64,000 nucleotides of DNA from Variovorax davisae (GCF_030316845.1 NZ_JASZYS010000018.1:1-64000); one strand, 5' to 3'. Shown: positions 37,419 to 49,709, counted from the first letter of the stretch. The notes: generated by a model from the sequence alone, not told the origin. Translations and numbers: made by a program.

Positions 37419-37808
37419 TCAGCGCACCGTCGACATCACGGTGGCGCGGCAGCGGGGCTGCTCGGACGGCTGCAGCAGGCGGCAGTTGTCCAGGGCGCGC
37501 TGCTGCATGTCGCTCAGCCGGGGCTGGTTGCGCCGCGGCGGCGGCGGCTGGTTCCAGTGATGCTGCGGCGGACGGTGCCAGTTCTGCTGGTGCGGCGGCC
37601 GGTGCCAGTTCTGGTTGTGGTTCCAGCGCTGGCCGGGGCCGCGCTGCCAACCCCGCTCCCACATGCAGCGCTCGAAGTTCACGCCCCGCCGGTCGCAGGC
37701 CCGGAGGTCGCGGTCGAACTGCGGGCTGTTGTGCCACTGGGCCGCGGCAGGCCCCGCGGTCAGGAACCCGGCCAGGGCCAGGAGCAGCGTCGGGATCACC
37801 TTGTTCAT
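37419..37808 (-). CDS. Small exported His/Trp/Pro-rich repeat protein
   Basis: A 129-residue protein: signal peptide MNKVIPTLLLALAGFLTAGP with cleavage likely after AAA, two cysteine-containing segments (LRACDRRGVNFERCMWERG and LDNCRLLQPSEQPRCR) and a central H/W/P/N/Q-rich low-complexity region with nine-residue units of the type QNWHRPPHQ. Four cysteines in an exported protein suggest two disulfides. The His-rich region could bind metal; this is inference. ATG 37808 follows no clear ribosome site. Confidence 0.7.
   Translation of the reverse strand: MNKVIPTLLLALAGFLTAGPAAAQWHNSPQFDRDLRACDRRGVNFERCMWERGWQRGPGQRWNHNQNWHRPPHQQNWHRPPQHHWNQPPPPRRNQPRLSDMQQRALDNCRLLQPSEQPRCRATVMSTVR
37564..37617. 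repeat. Two tandem 27-base units inside the His/Trp/Pro-rich gene
   Basis: Two adjacent 27-base units (37564-37590 and 37591-37617) share the core CGGTGCCAGTTCTG and differ at only a few positions. On the coding (minus) strand each encodes nine residues of type Q-N-W-H-R-P-P plus two variable H/Q. More diverged units flank them. Copy number could vary between strains by slippage. Confidence 0.7.
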
Positions 37809-37863
37809 GCGACGGAATATTGCATCCTCGCGCTGATTGCGCAAGGCGAACGAAGCGCTTGCC

Positions 37864-40407
37864 TCAGGCCGGCGCATAGCCCAGCTTCTTCATCGCCGGA
37901 CCCAGCGCCTTGCGGCTCTTCTCCATGCCGTCCCAGGGACCGTTGCCCACCGCCAGCCGTTCGGCGATGTTGCGCACCGTCCATTGCGACGCGCTGCCCA
38001 GGTCGGGCAGCTCGTCCCACGCCAGCGGCACCGACACGCCCAGCCCCGGGCGCGAGCGCGCCGACCAGGCACTGGCGGTGGTCGCGCCGAAGCCGTTGCG
38101 CAGGTAGTCGACGAAGATCTTGCCGACGCGGTTGCGCGGCCCGCTCTTGGCGACGAAGCGCTCCGGGATGGTGGTCGCCAGGTGCTGCACGGCGGCCTGC
38201 GAAAAGCCCTTGACCGCATCCCAGCCGTGCTGGCGCTTGAACGGAACCAGCACGTGCAGCCCCTTGCCGCCGCTGGTCTTGAGGAAGGCCGGCAGGCCGA
38301 GTTCGGCCAGCAGCGTCTGCACCAGCAGCGCCGCCTCCTGCATCCGCGCCCACGGCACGCCCTCGCCCGGATCGAGGTCGAAGGTCATGCGGTCGGGCGT
38401 GTCGATCGCCTTCGAGGTCGCGTTCCAGGTGTGGAACTCGATCACGTTCATCTGGGCCGCCGACAGCAGCCCGCGCGCGCTGTCGATCTGCAGCAGCGGA
38501 TCGTGGTCGCGGTCGAGCGAAGGGTCGAGCAGCTTCACGCCCGGCATCTCGCTGTGCTGCGCATGCTTCTGGAAGAACAGCTCGCCGCCGATGCCCTCGG
38601 GCGCCCGCACCAGCGACACCGGCCGCCCCTTCAGGTGCGGCAGCATGAGTTCGGCCACCTGGTCGTAGTAGGCCACCAGCTCGCCCTTGGTGGTGCCGCT
38701 CTGGGTGTCGATCACGCGCTCGGCGTGGGTGATGCGCATCGCCATGGATTTCTTCGCTCCTCGTGCGTGGCCGTCGGCACGCGCGGGCGCGGCCTCGGGC
38801 GGCTCGGCGCGTTCGCGCCGGATCTGGGCCGCCGGCTTGTCGCTGCGCAGCCCCTGGAACACCGGGTGGCGGATGCGGCCCTCGCGAGTCCACTCGCCGA
38901 AGGACACCTCGCACACCAGCACCGGCTTCACCCACTGCGCCTTGACCCCGGCCGGCTTCTCGCCGAACGGGCATCGGTCGCTGGCCTGCCTGTCGAGCCG
39001 GGCCTTGATGTCGGCCAGCCGGCTCTGGTCGAAGCCGGTGCCGACGTTGCCGCAGTAGACCAGCGTGCCGGCCTCGTCGTGCACGCCCAGCAGCAGCGCG
39101 CCGAAGCCCGAGCGCGAACCCTTCGGCGCGGTGCAGCCGCCGATCACGAACTCCTGGCGGCGCAGGTTCTTGAGCTTGATCCAGTCGGGTGAACGGCGCG
39201 AGACATAGGCCGATCCCTTGCGCTTGCCGACGATGCCCTCGAAGCCCAGCTTCGCCGATGACGCCAGCAGGTCGCGCGGCGCTGCGTCGAACACCTCGCT
39301 GAGCCGCAGCTGTGCCGGCGGCCGGCGGCCGAGCAGTCGGGCCAGCCGGTCCCGCCGGGCTTCGAACGGCAGGGCGCGCAGGTCCAGGCCGTCGAGGAAG
39401 GGGGCGTCGAACAGCCAGTAGACGATGTCCGAGGTGGCGCCGCTGTCGAAGGCTTTCTGCAGCGCCTGGAAGTCGGGCGCACCGTGCGCGCCGGCGACCA
39501 CGATCTCGCCGTCGAGCCAGGCCGAGGTGGTCTTCAGCCTGGCGAGCGACGTGACGAGCGCCGGCAGCTTCGCACTCCAGTCGTGGCCGTTGCGCGTGAT
39601 GCACTGCACCTTGTCGCCGTCGATGCGGGCCAGCAGGCGATAGCCGTCGAACTTGAGCTCGTAGAGCCAGTCGCCGGGCGTGGCGGGCGGCGCCGAGGCG
39701 AGGGTTGCCAGCTGCGGGGCCAGTGCCGCGGGCAGGGTCGCCTTGCGGCCTTCGCCCTTGGCCGCGCTCTTCTTGGCGGCGCTCTTCTTCGCGGCGTCTT
39801 TCTTCGCGGCCGGCGCCTCGCCCCGCACCGGGTCGTCCACGCCGCGGCCGCTCAGCACGCTGTCGGGCTCGGCCTCGACCACGTCGTAGTCGGCCAGCGG
39901 GCGCGCCTCGGCATCGCGCTCCTTGATGAGCAGCCAGGGCGCCTGCTTCTCGCCCTTGGCGCGCATGCGCACCAGGGTCCAGTGGCCGCGCAGCTTGTCG
40001 CCGCGCAGTTCGAACTTGAGCTTGCCTTCGGCCAGCGCCTCGCGCGCATCGCCCTCGGCCGACCACGCACCGCGGTCCCAGACGATCACGGTGCCGGCGC
40101 CGTACTGCTTCGGCGGGATCGTGCCTTCGAAGTTCGCGTAGGAGATCGGGTGGTCTTCGACCTGCACCGCCATGCGCTTGACCGTCGGATCGAGACAAGG
40201 CCCCTTGGGCACCGCCCAGCTCTTCAGCGTGCCGTCGAGTTCGAGCCGGAAGTCGTAGTGCAGATGGCTCGCATGGTGCTTCTGCACGACGAAGGAAAGC
40301 ACGCCTTGCGCCGACTTTCCGCCGGCACGAGGTTCGGTCGTCTTCTTGAAATCGCGCTTGCCGTGGTACGGCGCCAGGGCTTCGCGGGTGCGGGAGGCTG
40401 CGGGCAT
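37864..40407 (-). CDS. ligD: ATP-dependent DNA ligase D (phosphoesterase-ligase-polymerase)
   Basis: The bacterial non-homologous end-joining enzyme. The 847-residue protein has three domains in the Pseudomonas order: 3'-phosphoesterase (HHASHLHYDFRLELDG, DHPISYANFEG), a Lys/Ala-rich linker (200-222), ligase with adenylated Lys252 in ELKFDGYR and EGIVGKRKGSAYVS, then polymerase/primase (HAERVIDTQSGTTKGELVAYY, DLDPGEGVPW, KTSGGKGLHVLVP). GGAGAT precedes ATG 40407. Its usual partner Ku is not in the window. Confidence 0.95.
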   Translation of the reverse strand: MPAASRTREALAPYHGKRDFKKTTEPRAGGKSAQGVLSFVVQKHHASHLHYDFRLELDGTLKSWAVPKGPCLDPTVKRMAVQVEDHPISYANFEGTIPPKQYGAGTVIVWDRGAWSAEGDAREALAEGKLKFELRGDKLRGHWTLVRMRAKGEKQAPWLLIKERDAEARPLADYDVVEAEPDSVLSGRGVDDPVRGEAPAAKKDAAKKSAAKKSAAKGEGRKATLPAALAPQLATLASAPPATPGDWLYELKFDGYRLLARIDGDKVQCITRNGHDWSAKLPALVTSLARLKTTSAWLDGEIVVAGAHGAPDFQALQKAFDSGATSDIVYWLFDAPFLDGLDLRALPFEARRDRLARLLGRRPPAQLRLSEVFDAAPRDLLASSAKLGFEGIVGKRKGSAYVSRRSPDWIKLKNLRRQEFVIGGCTAPKGSRSGFGALLLGVHDEAGTLVYCGNVGTGFDQSRLADIKARLDRQASDRCPFGEKPAGVKAQWVKPVLVCEVSFGEWTREGRIRHPVFQGLRSDKPAAQIRRERAEPPEAAPARADGHARGAKKSMAMRITHAERVIDTQSGTTKGELVAYYDQVAELMLPHLKGRPVSLVRAPEGIGGELFFQKHAQHSEMPGVKLLDPSLDRDHDPLLQIDSARGLLSAAQMNVIEFHTWNATSKAIDTPDRMTFDLDPGEGVPWARMQEAALLVQTLLAELGLPAFLKTSGGKGLHVLVPFKRQHGWDAVKGFSQAAVQHLATTIPERFVAKSGPRNRVGKIFVDYLRNGFGATTASAWSARSRPGLGVSVPLAWDELPDLGSASQWTVRNIAERLAVGNGPWDGMEKSRKALGPAMKKLGYAPA

Positions 40408-40462
40408 GGGGGATCTCCAGGCTGGCACGTTAGTGCGCGCCGGAGCACCCGCCTGTAGGAAC

Positions 40463-40478
40463 GCGCCCCGAGGGGCGC
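40463..40478. terminator. Stem-loop downstream of paaZ
   Basis: GCGCCCCGAGGGGCGC is a perfect 7-base-pair inverted repeat around GA, lying seven bases after the paaZ stop and before ligD on the same strand. There is no U-tract on either strand, so it may be a weak terminator or a 3'-end stabilising hairpin. Its CCGAGG apex is shared with the hairpin at 57789-57804. Confidence 0.4.
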
Positions 40479-40484
40479 CCGAAC

Positions 40485-42530
<2,046 letters not shown>

Positions 42531-42552
42531 GGTGTTCTCTCCTGGAAAAGGG

Positions 42553-43295
<743 letters not shown>

Positions 43296-43299
<4 letters not shown>

Positions 43300-45125
43300 G
43301 CCGCTGCCGCGATGGGTTCGTCGTCGCTGCCGCCCAGGTAGGCGTCCAGCACACGGGGGTTGGATTGCACCTGGGCCGGCGTGCCCTCGGCGATGACGGC
43401 GCCGAACTCGAGCACCGTGATGCGGTCGGCCAGGTTCATGACGAACTCCATGTCGTGCTCGACCACCAGGATGCCCAGGCCCTCGGCGCGCAGCTGCGAC
43501 AGCAGCTCGGCCAGGGCCTGCTTCTCGAGGTGGCGCAGGCCGGCCGCCGGCTCGTCGAGCAGCAGCGCGGCCGGCTGGCCGGCCAGCGCGCGCGCGATCT
43601 CGACCACCCGCTGCTGGCCCAGCGCCAGCGAGGCGGCCGGCGCATCGGCATGGGCGCCGAGTCCGCAGCGCTCGATCTGGCGCCGTGCTTCGGCCAGCAG
43701 CGCGGCCTCTTCGGCGCGGTCGAGGCGCAGCATCGATGCGATCCAGCCGCGATGCCCGCGCCGGTGGGCGCCGAGCGCGACGTTCTCGAGCACGCTGCGG
43801 TTGCCGAGCAGCCGCACGTGCTGGAAGGTCCGGCCCAGGCCACGCGCCGCGAAATCGCGCGAGGGCTTGCCGGTCATGGCGGCGCCGAGCAGGCGCACTT
43901 CGCCTTCGGTCGGGTCGTCGACGCCCGAGATCATGTTGAAGAAGGTGCTCTTGCCGGCGCCGTTGGGGCCGATCAGCGCATGCACCTCGCCGGCCTTGAG
44001 CGTCATCGCCACCGCGTTGTTGGCCACCAGGCCGCCGAAGCGCTTGGTCACGCGGTCGGCCTCGAGCAGCAGTTCGCCGGCGGCCGGCAATGTGGGGGCG
44101 TCGAGCGGCGCCATCGCCTTCGCCGGCTTCACCGGCTCCGCCTTCAGGAAGCGCCCGGCGACGCGCGCCAGCGTGGGCCAGAGCCCCTCGGCGAAGCGCT
44201 GCAGCACGAACAGCATCAGGAGGCCGAAGACGATCACCTCGAAGTTGCCGCTGGCGCCCAACAGCTTCGGCAGCAGGTCCTGCAGCTGCTCCTTGACCAG
44301 CGTGATCAAGGTCGCGCCCAGCACCGCGCCCCACAGGTGGCCCGAGCCGCCGACCACCGCCATGAACAGGTACTCGATGCCGATGTTGATGTTGAACGGC
44401 GTCGGGTTCACGAAGCGCTGCAGGTGCGCGTAGAGCCAGCCCGACAGGGCCGCCAGCAACGCGGCCAGCACGAACACCTTGACCCGGTAGCGCGCCGTGT
44501 CGACGCCCATCGACTCGGCCATCACGCGGCCCGATTTGAGCGCCCGCACGGCGCGGCCCTCGCGCGAGTCGAGCAGGTTGTGCAGCGCCCAGAGCGCCAG
44601 CAGCAGCACCGCCCAGATCAGCGGCCCGAGCGCCCGCGGCGAGGCCAGCGAGAGGCCGCCGATGGTCAATGCCGGGACGCCCGTGATGCCGGTCTGGCCG
44701 CCGAGGAACTCGAGGTTGCCGAACAGGAAGTACAGGCTCAGGCCCCAGGCGATGGTGCACAGCGGCAGGTAGTGGCCCGAGAGCTTGAGCGTGATCGCGC
44801 CCAGGCTCCAGGCGACCAGGAAGGTCAGCACCAGGCCGAACAGCAGCCCGACCCACGGCAGCAGTGCCGCGGGCACGAGGCCGGCGAGCGCGGCGGTGGC
44901 GGTCGGCGAGGTGCAGACCCAGGCGGTGGCATAGGCGCCGACCGCGACGAAGGCCGCCTGGCCGAAGGAGGTCATGCCGCCGACGCCGGTGAGCATCACC
45001 AGGCCGGCCGCGACCAGCGAATAGAGCGCGATGTAGCTGAACATCGTGACCGTGAACTCGGGCAGCCAGGGCCAGCTGAGCGCCAGCGCGGCGATGCACA
45101 GGAGGGTGAGGTGGCGGCGGGTCAT
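43296..45125 (-). CDS. Fused LivM permease - LivG ATPase of a branched-chain-type ABC transporter
   Basis: A 609-residue fusion. Residues about 1-320 are a LivM permease (MLTGVGGMTSFGQAAFVAVGAYA in part, FFLFGNLEFLGGQTGITGV-like region, VGGSGHLWGAVLGA), then a short linker and a LivG ATPase from about 355 (Walker A GPNGAGKSTFFN, signature LALGQQRVVEIARAL, LLLDEPAAGL). Such fusions occur in betaproteobacteria. ATG 45125 overlaps the livH stop; its own stop overlaps livF. Confidence 0.93.
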
Positions 45126-46150
45126 TCCTCGTCCTCCACGTGACGGCTGCGCAGCGAGCGCCACCAGAGCACAGGAATGATCAACGTGAACACCAGCACT
45201 TCCTTGAAGGCGCTGGCCCAGAAAGAGGAGAAGGCTTCGAGCTGGCCGACCAGCAGCGCGCCCAGCAGCGCGATCGGGTAGCTGCCGAGGCCGCCGACGA
45301 TGGCGGCCACGAAGCCCTTGAGGCCGATCAGGAAGCCGGTGTCGTAGTAGACCGTGGTCAGGGGCGCGATCAGCAGGCCCGATACCGCGCCGATCAGGGC
45401 CGAGAGCGCGAAGCTCAGGTCGCCCGAGAGGTCGGTCGGAATGCCCATCAGGCGCGCGCCGACCCGGTTCATCGCGGTGGCGCGCAGCGCCTTGCCGACG
45501 ATCGAACGTTCGAAGAACAGGAACATCAGCACCACCAGCACGAAGGCGACGCCGACCACCACCAACGACTGGCCGCTGATGGGCACGCCGCCGATGTCGA
45601 AGCGCGCTTCAGAGAAGGCCGGCGTGCGTGAACCTTCCGCGCCGAAGAACAGCAAGCCGAGGCCGACCAGCACGCCATGCAGGGCGACCGAGACGATCAG
45701 CAGGATCAGCACCGTGGCGTCGGCCAGCGGACGGTAGGCCAGCCGGTACAGCAGCGGCCCCAGCGGCGTGATGAGGAACAGCGTGGTCACCGCCTGCAGC
45801 GCCAGCGACGCGGGGCGCAGGCCCAGCACCAGGCCGGCCGCGAGCACCGGAAACAGCACGGTCCAGACCAGCGTCGACTTCCAGTCGACCGTGGCCCCGC
45901 GCTTCCAGCGCCAGGCCTCGACCACCAAGGTCATCGCGGCCAGGGCGACCAGCAGCCACAGCGTGGCCGGCACGCGCCCGGCGGTCAGCGCCGCCATCGA
46001 CAGCGCGCCGAACGCGACCAGTTCGCCCTGCGGGATGAAGATCACCCGCGTGACGGAAAACACCAGCACCAGGGCCAAGGCCATCAGTCCGTAGACCGCG
46101 CCGTTGACGATGCCGTCCTGCCCCAGCAACAGGGCAATCTGCAAGTCCAT
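45122..46150 (-). CDS. livH: Branched-chain-type ABC transporter permease (LivH type)
   Basis: A 342-residue inner-membrane protein with at least eight hydrophobic segments and LivH signatures GIVNGAVYGLMALALVLVFS, FIPQGELVAFGA and ALIGAVSGLLIAPLTTVYYDTG. It pairs with LivM. It starts 88 bases after livK, across a perfect 24-base palindrome, and is coupled to livMG by a four-base overlap. Confidence 0.93.
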   Translation of the reverse strand: MDLQIALLLGQDGIVNGAVYGLMALALVLVFSVTRVIFIPQGELVAFGALSMAALTAGRVPATLWLLVALAAMTLVVEAWRWKRGATVDWKSTLVWTVLFPVLAAGLVLGLRPASLALQAVTTLFLITPLGPLLYRLAYRPLADATVLILLIVSVALHGVLVGLGLLFFGAEGSRTPAFSEARFDIGGVPISGQSLVVVGVAFVLVVLMFLFFERSIVGKALRATAMNRVGARLMGIPTDLSGDLSFALSALIGAVSGLLIAPLTTVYYDTGFLIGLKGFVAAIVGGLGSYPIALLGALLVGQLEAFSSFWASAFKEVLVFTLIIPVLWWRSLRSRHVEDEE

Positions 46151-46199
46151 ATTGATTCCGGATCGGCCGTGCGGCGGCCTTCATTCATCGGAGGGAGGC

Positions 46200-46223
46200 A
46201 GGAGGCGCCGCGCGGCGCCTCCT
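46200..46223. terminator. Perfect palindromic stem-loop between livK and livH
   Basis: A 24-base perfect inverted repeat (AGGAGGCGCCGC and its complement) lies 15 bases after the livK stop, within the operon. No U-tract follows on the minus strand. Its position matches intercistronic hairpins that protect binding-protein mRNA or partly terminate, giving more binding protein than membrane components. Structure is seen; function is inferred. Confidence 0.5.
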
Positions 46224-46238
46224 TTCAAGCGGCTGCGC

Positions 46239-47393
46239 TCAGTTCGCGGGGGGAATGTATTTCCAGGCGCCGTTCTCGACCTTCACCATCACGCGGGCGC
46301 GCTGGTCGAGGCCCAGGTGGTCGTTCGGCGTCATGTTGAACACGCCATGCGCACCCGGCAGCTCCTTGACCTGCTCGAGCGCATCGCGCAGCGCCGCGCG
46401 GAACTCGGGCGTGCCCGGCTGCGCCTTCTTGAGCGCGACCGGGATCGCGGCGGTCATCAGCAGGCCGGTGTCCCAGGCGTGGGCGCCGAAGGTCGAGACC
46501 GAGCCCTTGCCGTTGGCGGCTTCGTAGGCGGCGACATAGGCCAGCGCCGATTTCTTGACCGGGTTGCTCGCGGGCAGCTGGTCGGCCACCAGCACCGGGC
46601 CGGCCGGCAGCAGCGTGCCTTCGACGTCCTTGCCGCCGACGCGCAGGAAGTCGGCGTTGGCCACGCCGTGGGTCTGGTAGACCTTGCCGCCGTAGCCGCG
46701 TTCCTTGAGGCTCTTCTGCGGCAGGGCGGCCGGCGTGCCGGAGCCCGCGACCAGCACCGCATCGGGCTTGGCCGACATCAGCTTGAGCGTCTGGCCGGTG
46801 ACCGAGGTGTCGGTGCGCGAATAGCGCTCGTTGGCCACGATCTGCAGCTTCTTGAGCTCGGCCGCCTTGGCGAACTCCTGGTACCAGCCTTCGCCGTAGG
46901 CGTCGGAGAAGCCGACGAAGCCGACCGTCTTGACGCCGTTGGCAGCCATGTGCTCGGCGATCGCGAGCGACATCATGATGTCGTTCTGCGGCGTCTTGAA
47001 GACCCAGCGCTTCTTGGCATCCATCGGCTCGATGATGCGGGCCGAGGCGGCCATCGAGATCACCGGCGTCTGGCTCTCGGCCGCGACGTCGATCATCGCC
47101 AGCGAGTTCGGCGTGGTGGTCGAGCCGAGGATGATGTCGACCTTGTTCTCGGAGATCAGCTTGCGCGTGTTGTTGACCGCGGCCGTGGTGTCGCTGGCGT
47201 CGTCGAGCACGATGTAGTTGATCTTCTGGCCGCCGATGGTCTTGGGCATCAGCGCGATCGTGTTCTTCTCGGGGATGCCGAGCGAGGCGGCCGGGCCGGT
47301 GGCCGACACGGTGACGCCGACGTTGATGTCGGCCTGGGCCAGCGCCGAGGCCAGCAGCATCGCGGCGAGGGCGATCGGTTTCAGTAGTTTCAT
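46239..47393 (-). CDS. livK: Periplasmic binding protein of the liv-type transporter
   Basis: A 384-residue exported protein: signal peptide MKLLKPIALAAMLLASALAQ, then a type-I periplasmic-binding fold of the LivK/aromatic-acid class (INVGVTVSATGPAASLGIPEKNT, GSTTTPNSLAMIDVAAESQTPVIS in part, GFSDAYGEGWYQEF). It captures substrate for LivH-LivMG-LivF. Location immediately after the paa regulator favours an aromatic acid such as phenylacetate; unproven. Confidence 0.9.
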   Translation of the reverse strand: MKLLKPIALAAMLLASALAQADINVGVTVSATGPAASLGIPEKNTIALMPKTIGGQKINYIVLDDASDTTAAVNNTRKLISENKVDIILGSTTTPNSLAMIDVAAESQTPVISMAASARIIEPMDAKKRWVFKTPQNDIMMSLAIAEHMAANGVKTVGFVGFSDAYGEGWYQEFAKAAELKKLQIVANERYSRTDTSVTGQTLKLMSAKPDAVLVAGSGTPAALPQKSLKERGYGGKVYQTHGVANADFLRVGGKDVEGTLLPAGPVLVADQLPASNPVKKSALAYVAAYEAANGKGSVSTFGAHAWDTGLLMTAAIPVALKKAQPGTPEFRAALRDALEQVKELPGAHGVFNMTPNDHLGLDQRARVMVKVENGAWKYIPPAN

Positions 47394-47447
47394 GCGGGTT
47401 GTCTCCGGTTTTTCGAGGGGGTTGAGGATAAGCGGGAAGCGGGGCCG

Positions 47448-48071
47448 TCAGTCGTCGATGGCCGTCACGCGAAGAGGCGCTTGCACGGCGGGCAGGCCGC
47501 CGAGAAAAAGGTCGGCCACCACCGGCGCCATCGAGTCGTAGTCGAGTTCGCCATCGGGGCGCATCCAGATGAACATCCAGTTGATCATGCCGAACAGCAG
47601 CATGGTCAGCGGCTTGGCCAGCGCGGCCCGCTGCAGGTCGGGCCGCAGCTCGGCGACCACGCGCGCGAAGCCCGCCACCACGGTGCGCTGGGTGCCGAGC
47701 ACGCGCTCGCGGTCGCCTTCCTCGAGGAACTTGACGTCCTCGGTGAGCACGCGGTGGGCGTGCTTGGCGCCGGCGTATTCCTCGACGAAGCGGCGGATCA
47801 GCTCGCGCAGCCGCTCGGCCGGCGCCAGGCCCTGCCGCTCGACGTCGCTCACCAGGTCCTCGAGGCGCGAGACGTGGTTCTCGGCGATGCTCACGAGCAG
47901 GCTGTATTTGTCGCGGTAGTAGTGATAGAGCAGGCCCTTCGAGAAGCCGCAGGCCTCGGCCACCTGGTTCATCGAGGTGGCCGAATAGCCGCGATTGGCG
48001 AACAGCAGCGCGGCATGCTCCAGGATCATGTCGCGTTGGTCGTCGTATCCGGCAGCGCGTCCTCGGGCCAT
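47448..48071 (-). CDS. paaR: TetR-family regulator, probable PaaR
   Basis: A 207-residue repressor: N-terminal helix-turn-helix (MILEHAALLFANRGYSATSM, VAEACGFSKGLLYHYYRDKY) and a ligand-binding C-terminal domain. TetR-type PaaR repressors respond to phenylacetyl-CoA in betaproteobacteria. It is co-directional with paaE (23 bases) and livK (54 bases), and a TetR-type palindrome lies in front of paaG at 54552-54571. Gene name is by context. Confidence 0.82.
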   Translation of the reverse strand: MARGRAAGYDDQRDMILEHAALLFANRGYSATSMNQVAEACGFSKGLLYHYYRDKYSLLVSIAENHVSRLEDLVSDVERQGLAPAERLRELIRRFVEEYAGAKHAHRVLTEDVKFLEEGDRERVLGTQRTVVAGFARVVAELRPDLQRAALAKPLTMLLFGMINWMFIWMRPDGELDYDSMAPVVADLFLGGLPAVQAPLRVTAIDD

Positions 48072-48094
48072 GGCTTCCTTCGGGGGTGTTGGTT

Positions 48095-49180
48095 TCAGCG
48101 TTCGTCGAACGAGAGCACCACGCGCTCGGTGAGCGGGTGGGCCTGGCAGGTCAGCACGAAGCCGGCCGCCACCTCGTTCTTGTCGAGGGCGAAGTTTCGC
48201 TCCATCCGGACCTTGCCCTCGATCACCTTGGCGCGGCAGGTGCCGCAGACGCCCGAGGTGCAGGAGAAAGGCACTTCCATGCCGGCCGCCGAGGCGCAGT
48301 CGAGGATGCTGGGCTGGTCGCGGCGGAATTCGATCTCGCGCTGCAGCCCGTCGCGCACGATGACGATCTTCGCCACTTCGGCGTCGCCCGGTTTCGCCTC
48401 GTGGATCACCGCGCCGACCGGCGCGCCCTCGGGCGCGGCGACCCCGAAGCGCTCGATGTGGATGCGCTCCTCGGGCACGCCGGCCGCGAGCAGCGCGGCC
48501 TCGGCCTCGTCGTTCATCTGGAACGGGCCGCAGATGTAGGCATGGTCGATGCTGCCGGCCGGCACCACGCTGGACAGGAAGTCGCCGAGCTTGGCGCGGT
48601 CCATGCGGCCCATGTTGAGCGGCGCGTCGGTCGGCTCGCCCGAGAACACGTGGTGCAGCACCAGGCGCGTCATGTAGCGGTTCTTCAGGTCCTCGAGTTC
48701 TTCCTTGAACATCGTGGACTGCAGCTTGCGGTTGCCGTAGATCAGGGTGAAGCGCGACTGCGGCTCGCGCGCCAGCACCGTCTTCATGATCGACAGGATC
48801 GGCGTGATGCCGCTGCCGCCGACGATGCCCACGTGCTGGCGCTTGGACTGCGGCTCGATCGGCACGAAGAAGCGGCCCTGCGGCGCCATCACGTTGATCG
48901 TGTCGCCGGGCTGCAGCTTCTCGTTGATCCAGTTCGAGAAGGTGCCGCCCTTGACCTTGCGCACGCCGACGCGCAGTTCGCCGTCGTCGACGCCGGCGCA
49001 GATCGAGTACGAGCGGCGCAGGTCCTGGCCCTCGATGTCCTTGCGCAAGGTGAGGTACTGGCCCTGGGTGAAGCCGAAGGCTTCGCGCAGCTCGGTCGGC
49101 ACATCGAACGAGACGATGACGGCTTCGTCGGTGTCGGGCTCGACGGCGCGCACGCGAAGCGGATGGAAGGTGACGCTCAT
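48095..49180 (-). CDS. paaE: Phenylacetyl-CoA epoxidase reductase subunit
   Basis: Transfers electrons from NADPH to the PaaA di-iron centre. The 361-residue protein has an FAD domain (LRRSYSICAG), an NAD(P) domain (HVGIVGGSGITPILSIMK, YICGPFQMN) and a C-terminal plant-type 2Fe-2S ferredoxin with cysteines in FSCTSGVCGTCRAKV and LTCQAHP. ATG 49180 lies ten bases after paaD. It is the last gene of the epoxidase block, before tetR. Confidence 0.95.
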   Translation of the reverse strand: MSVTFHPLRVRAVEPDTDEAVIVSFDVPTELREAFGFTQGQYLTLRKDIEGQDLRRSYSICAGVDDGELRVGVRKVKGGTFSNWINEKLQPGDTINVMAPQGRFFVPIEPQSKRQHVGIVGGSGITPILSIMKTVLAREPQSRFTLIYGNRKLQSTMFKEELEDLKNRYMTRLVLHHVFSGEPTDAPLNMGRMDRAKLGDFLSSVVPAGSIDHAYICGPFQMNDEAEAALLAAGVPEERIHIERFGVAAPEGAPVGAVIHEAKPGDAEVAKIVIVRDGLQREIEFRRDQPSILDCASAAGMEVPFSCTSGVCGTCRAKVIEGKVRMERNFALDKNEVAAGFVLTCQAHPLTERVVLSFDER

Positions 49181-49190
49181 GGGAGGCCCG

Positions 49191-49709
49191 TCAGATGGGT
49201 TTGAAATGTTCGAAGGGTTCGCGGCAGCTGACGCAGCGGTACATCGCCTTGCAGGCCGTGGACCCGAAGGCCGACAGCCGCTCGGTGTTGCTGCTGCCGC
49301 AGCGCGGGCAGGCGACCGCGTCGACCCGGCGGCCGAAGAAGCGGATCGGCACCGTGCCGTCGGTCGCGGCCGGTCCGGGCGGTGCGATGCCGTATTCGGA
49401 CAGCTTGCGGCGGCCGTCGGCGCTGATCCAGTCGGTGGTCCAGGCCGGTGCGCGCTGCAGGGTGACATAGGCCGGGCCGAGGCCGGCCTGGTCGATCGCC
49501 GCCAGCACGTCGTGCTCGATCACCTCGGTCGCGGGGCAGCCCGAATAGGTCGGCGTCAGCACCACCTCGAGCCGGTCGTCGTGCTCGATCACGTCGCGCA
49601 CGATGCCGAGGTCGCGCACCGACAGCGCCGGCACCTCGGGGTCGAGCACGGTGCCGAGCACGTCCCAGGCCTGGGCGCAGCGCGTCTCGGCCGCGGCGGG
49701 CGCAGTCAC
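49191..49709 (-). CDS. paaD: PaaD, Fe-S cluster maturation factor of phenylacetyl-CoA epoxidase
   Basis: A 172-residue protein with an N-terminal MIP18/DUF59 domain (DPEVPALSVRDLGIVRDV, PTYSGCPATEVIEHDV) and a C-terminal zinc-ribbon-like four-Cys motif (CPRCG and CVSC). It is needed for epoxidase activity, probably in iron-sulfur assembly. GTG 49709 overlaps the paaC stop (GTGA), with GGAGG six bases upstream; a second GTG at 49712 is too close to it. Confidence 0.93.
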   Translation of the reverse strand: MTAPAAAETRCAQAWDVLGTVLDPEVPALSVRDLGIVRDVIEHDDRLEVVLTPTYSGCPATEVIEHDVLAAIDQAGLGPAYVTLQRAPAWTTDWISADGRRKLSEYGIAPPGPAATDGTVPIRFFGRRVDAVACPRCGSSNTERLSAFGSTACKAMYRCVSCREPFEHFKPI

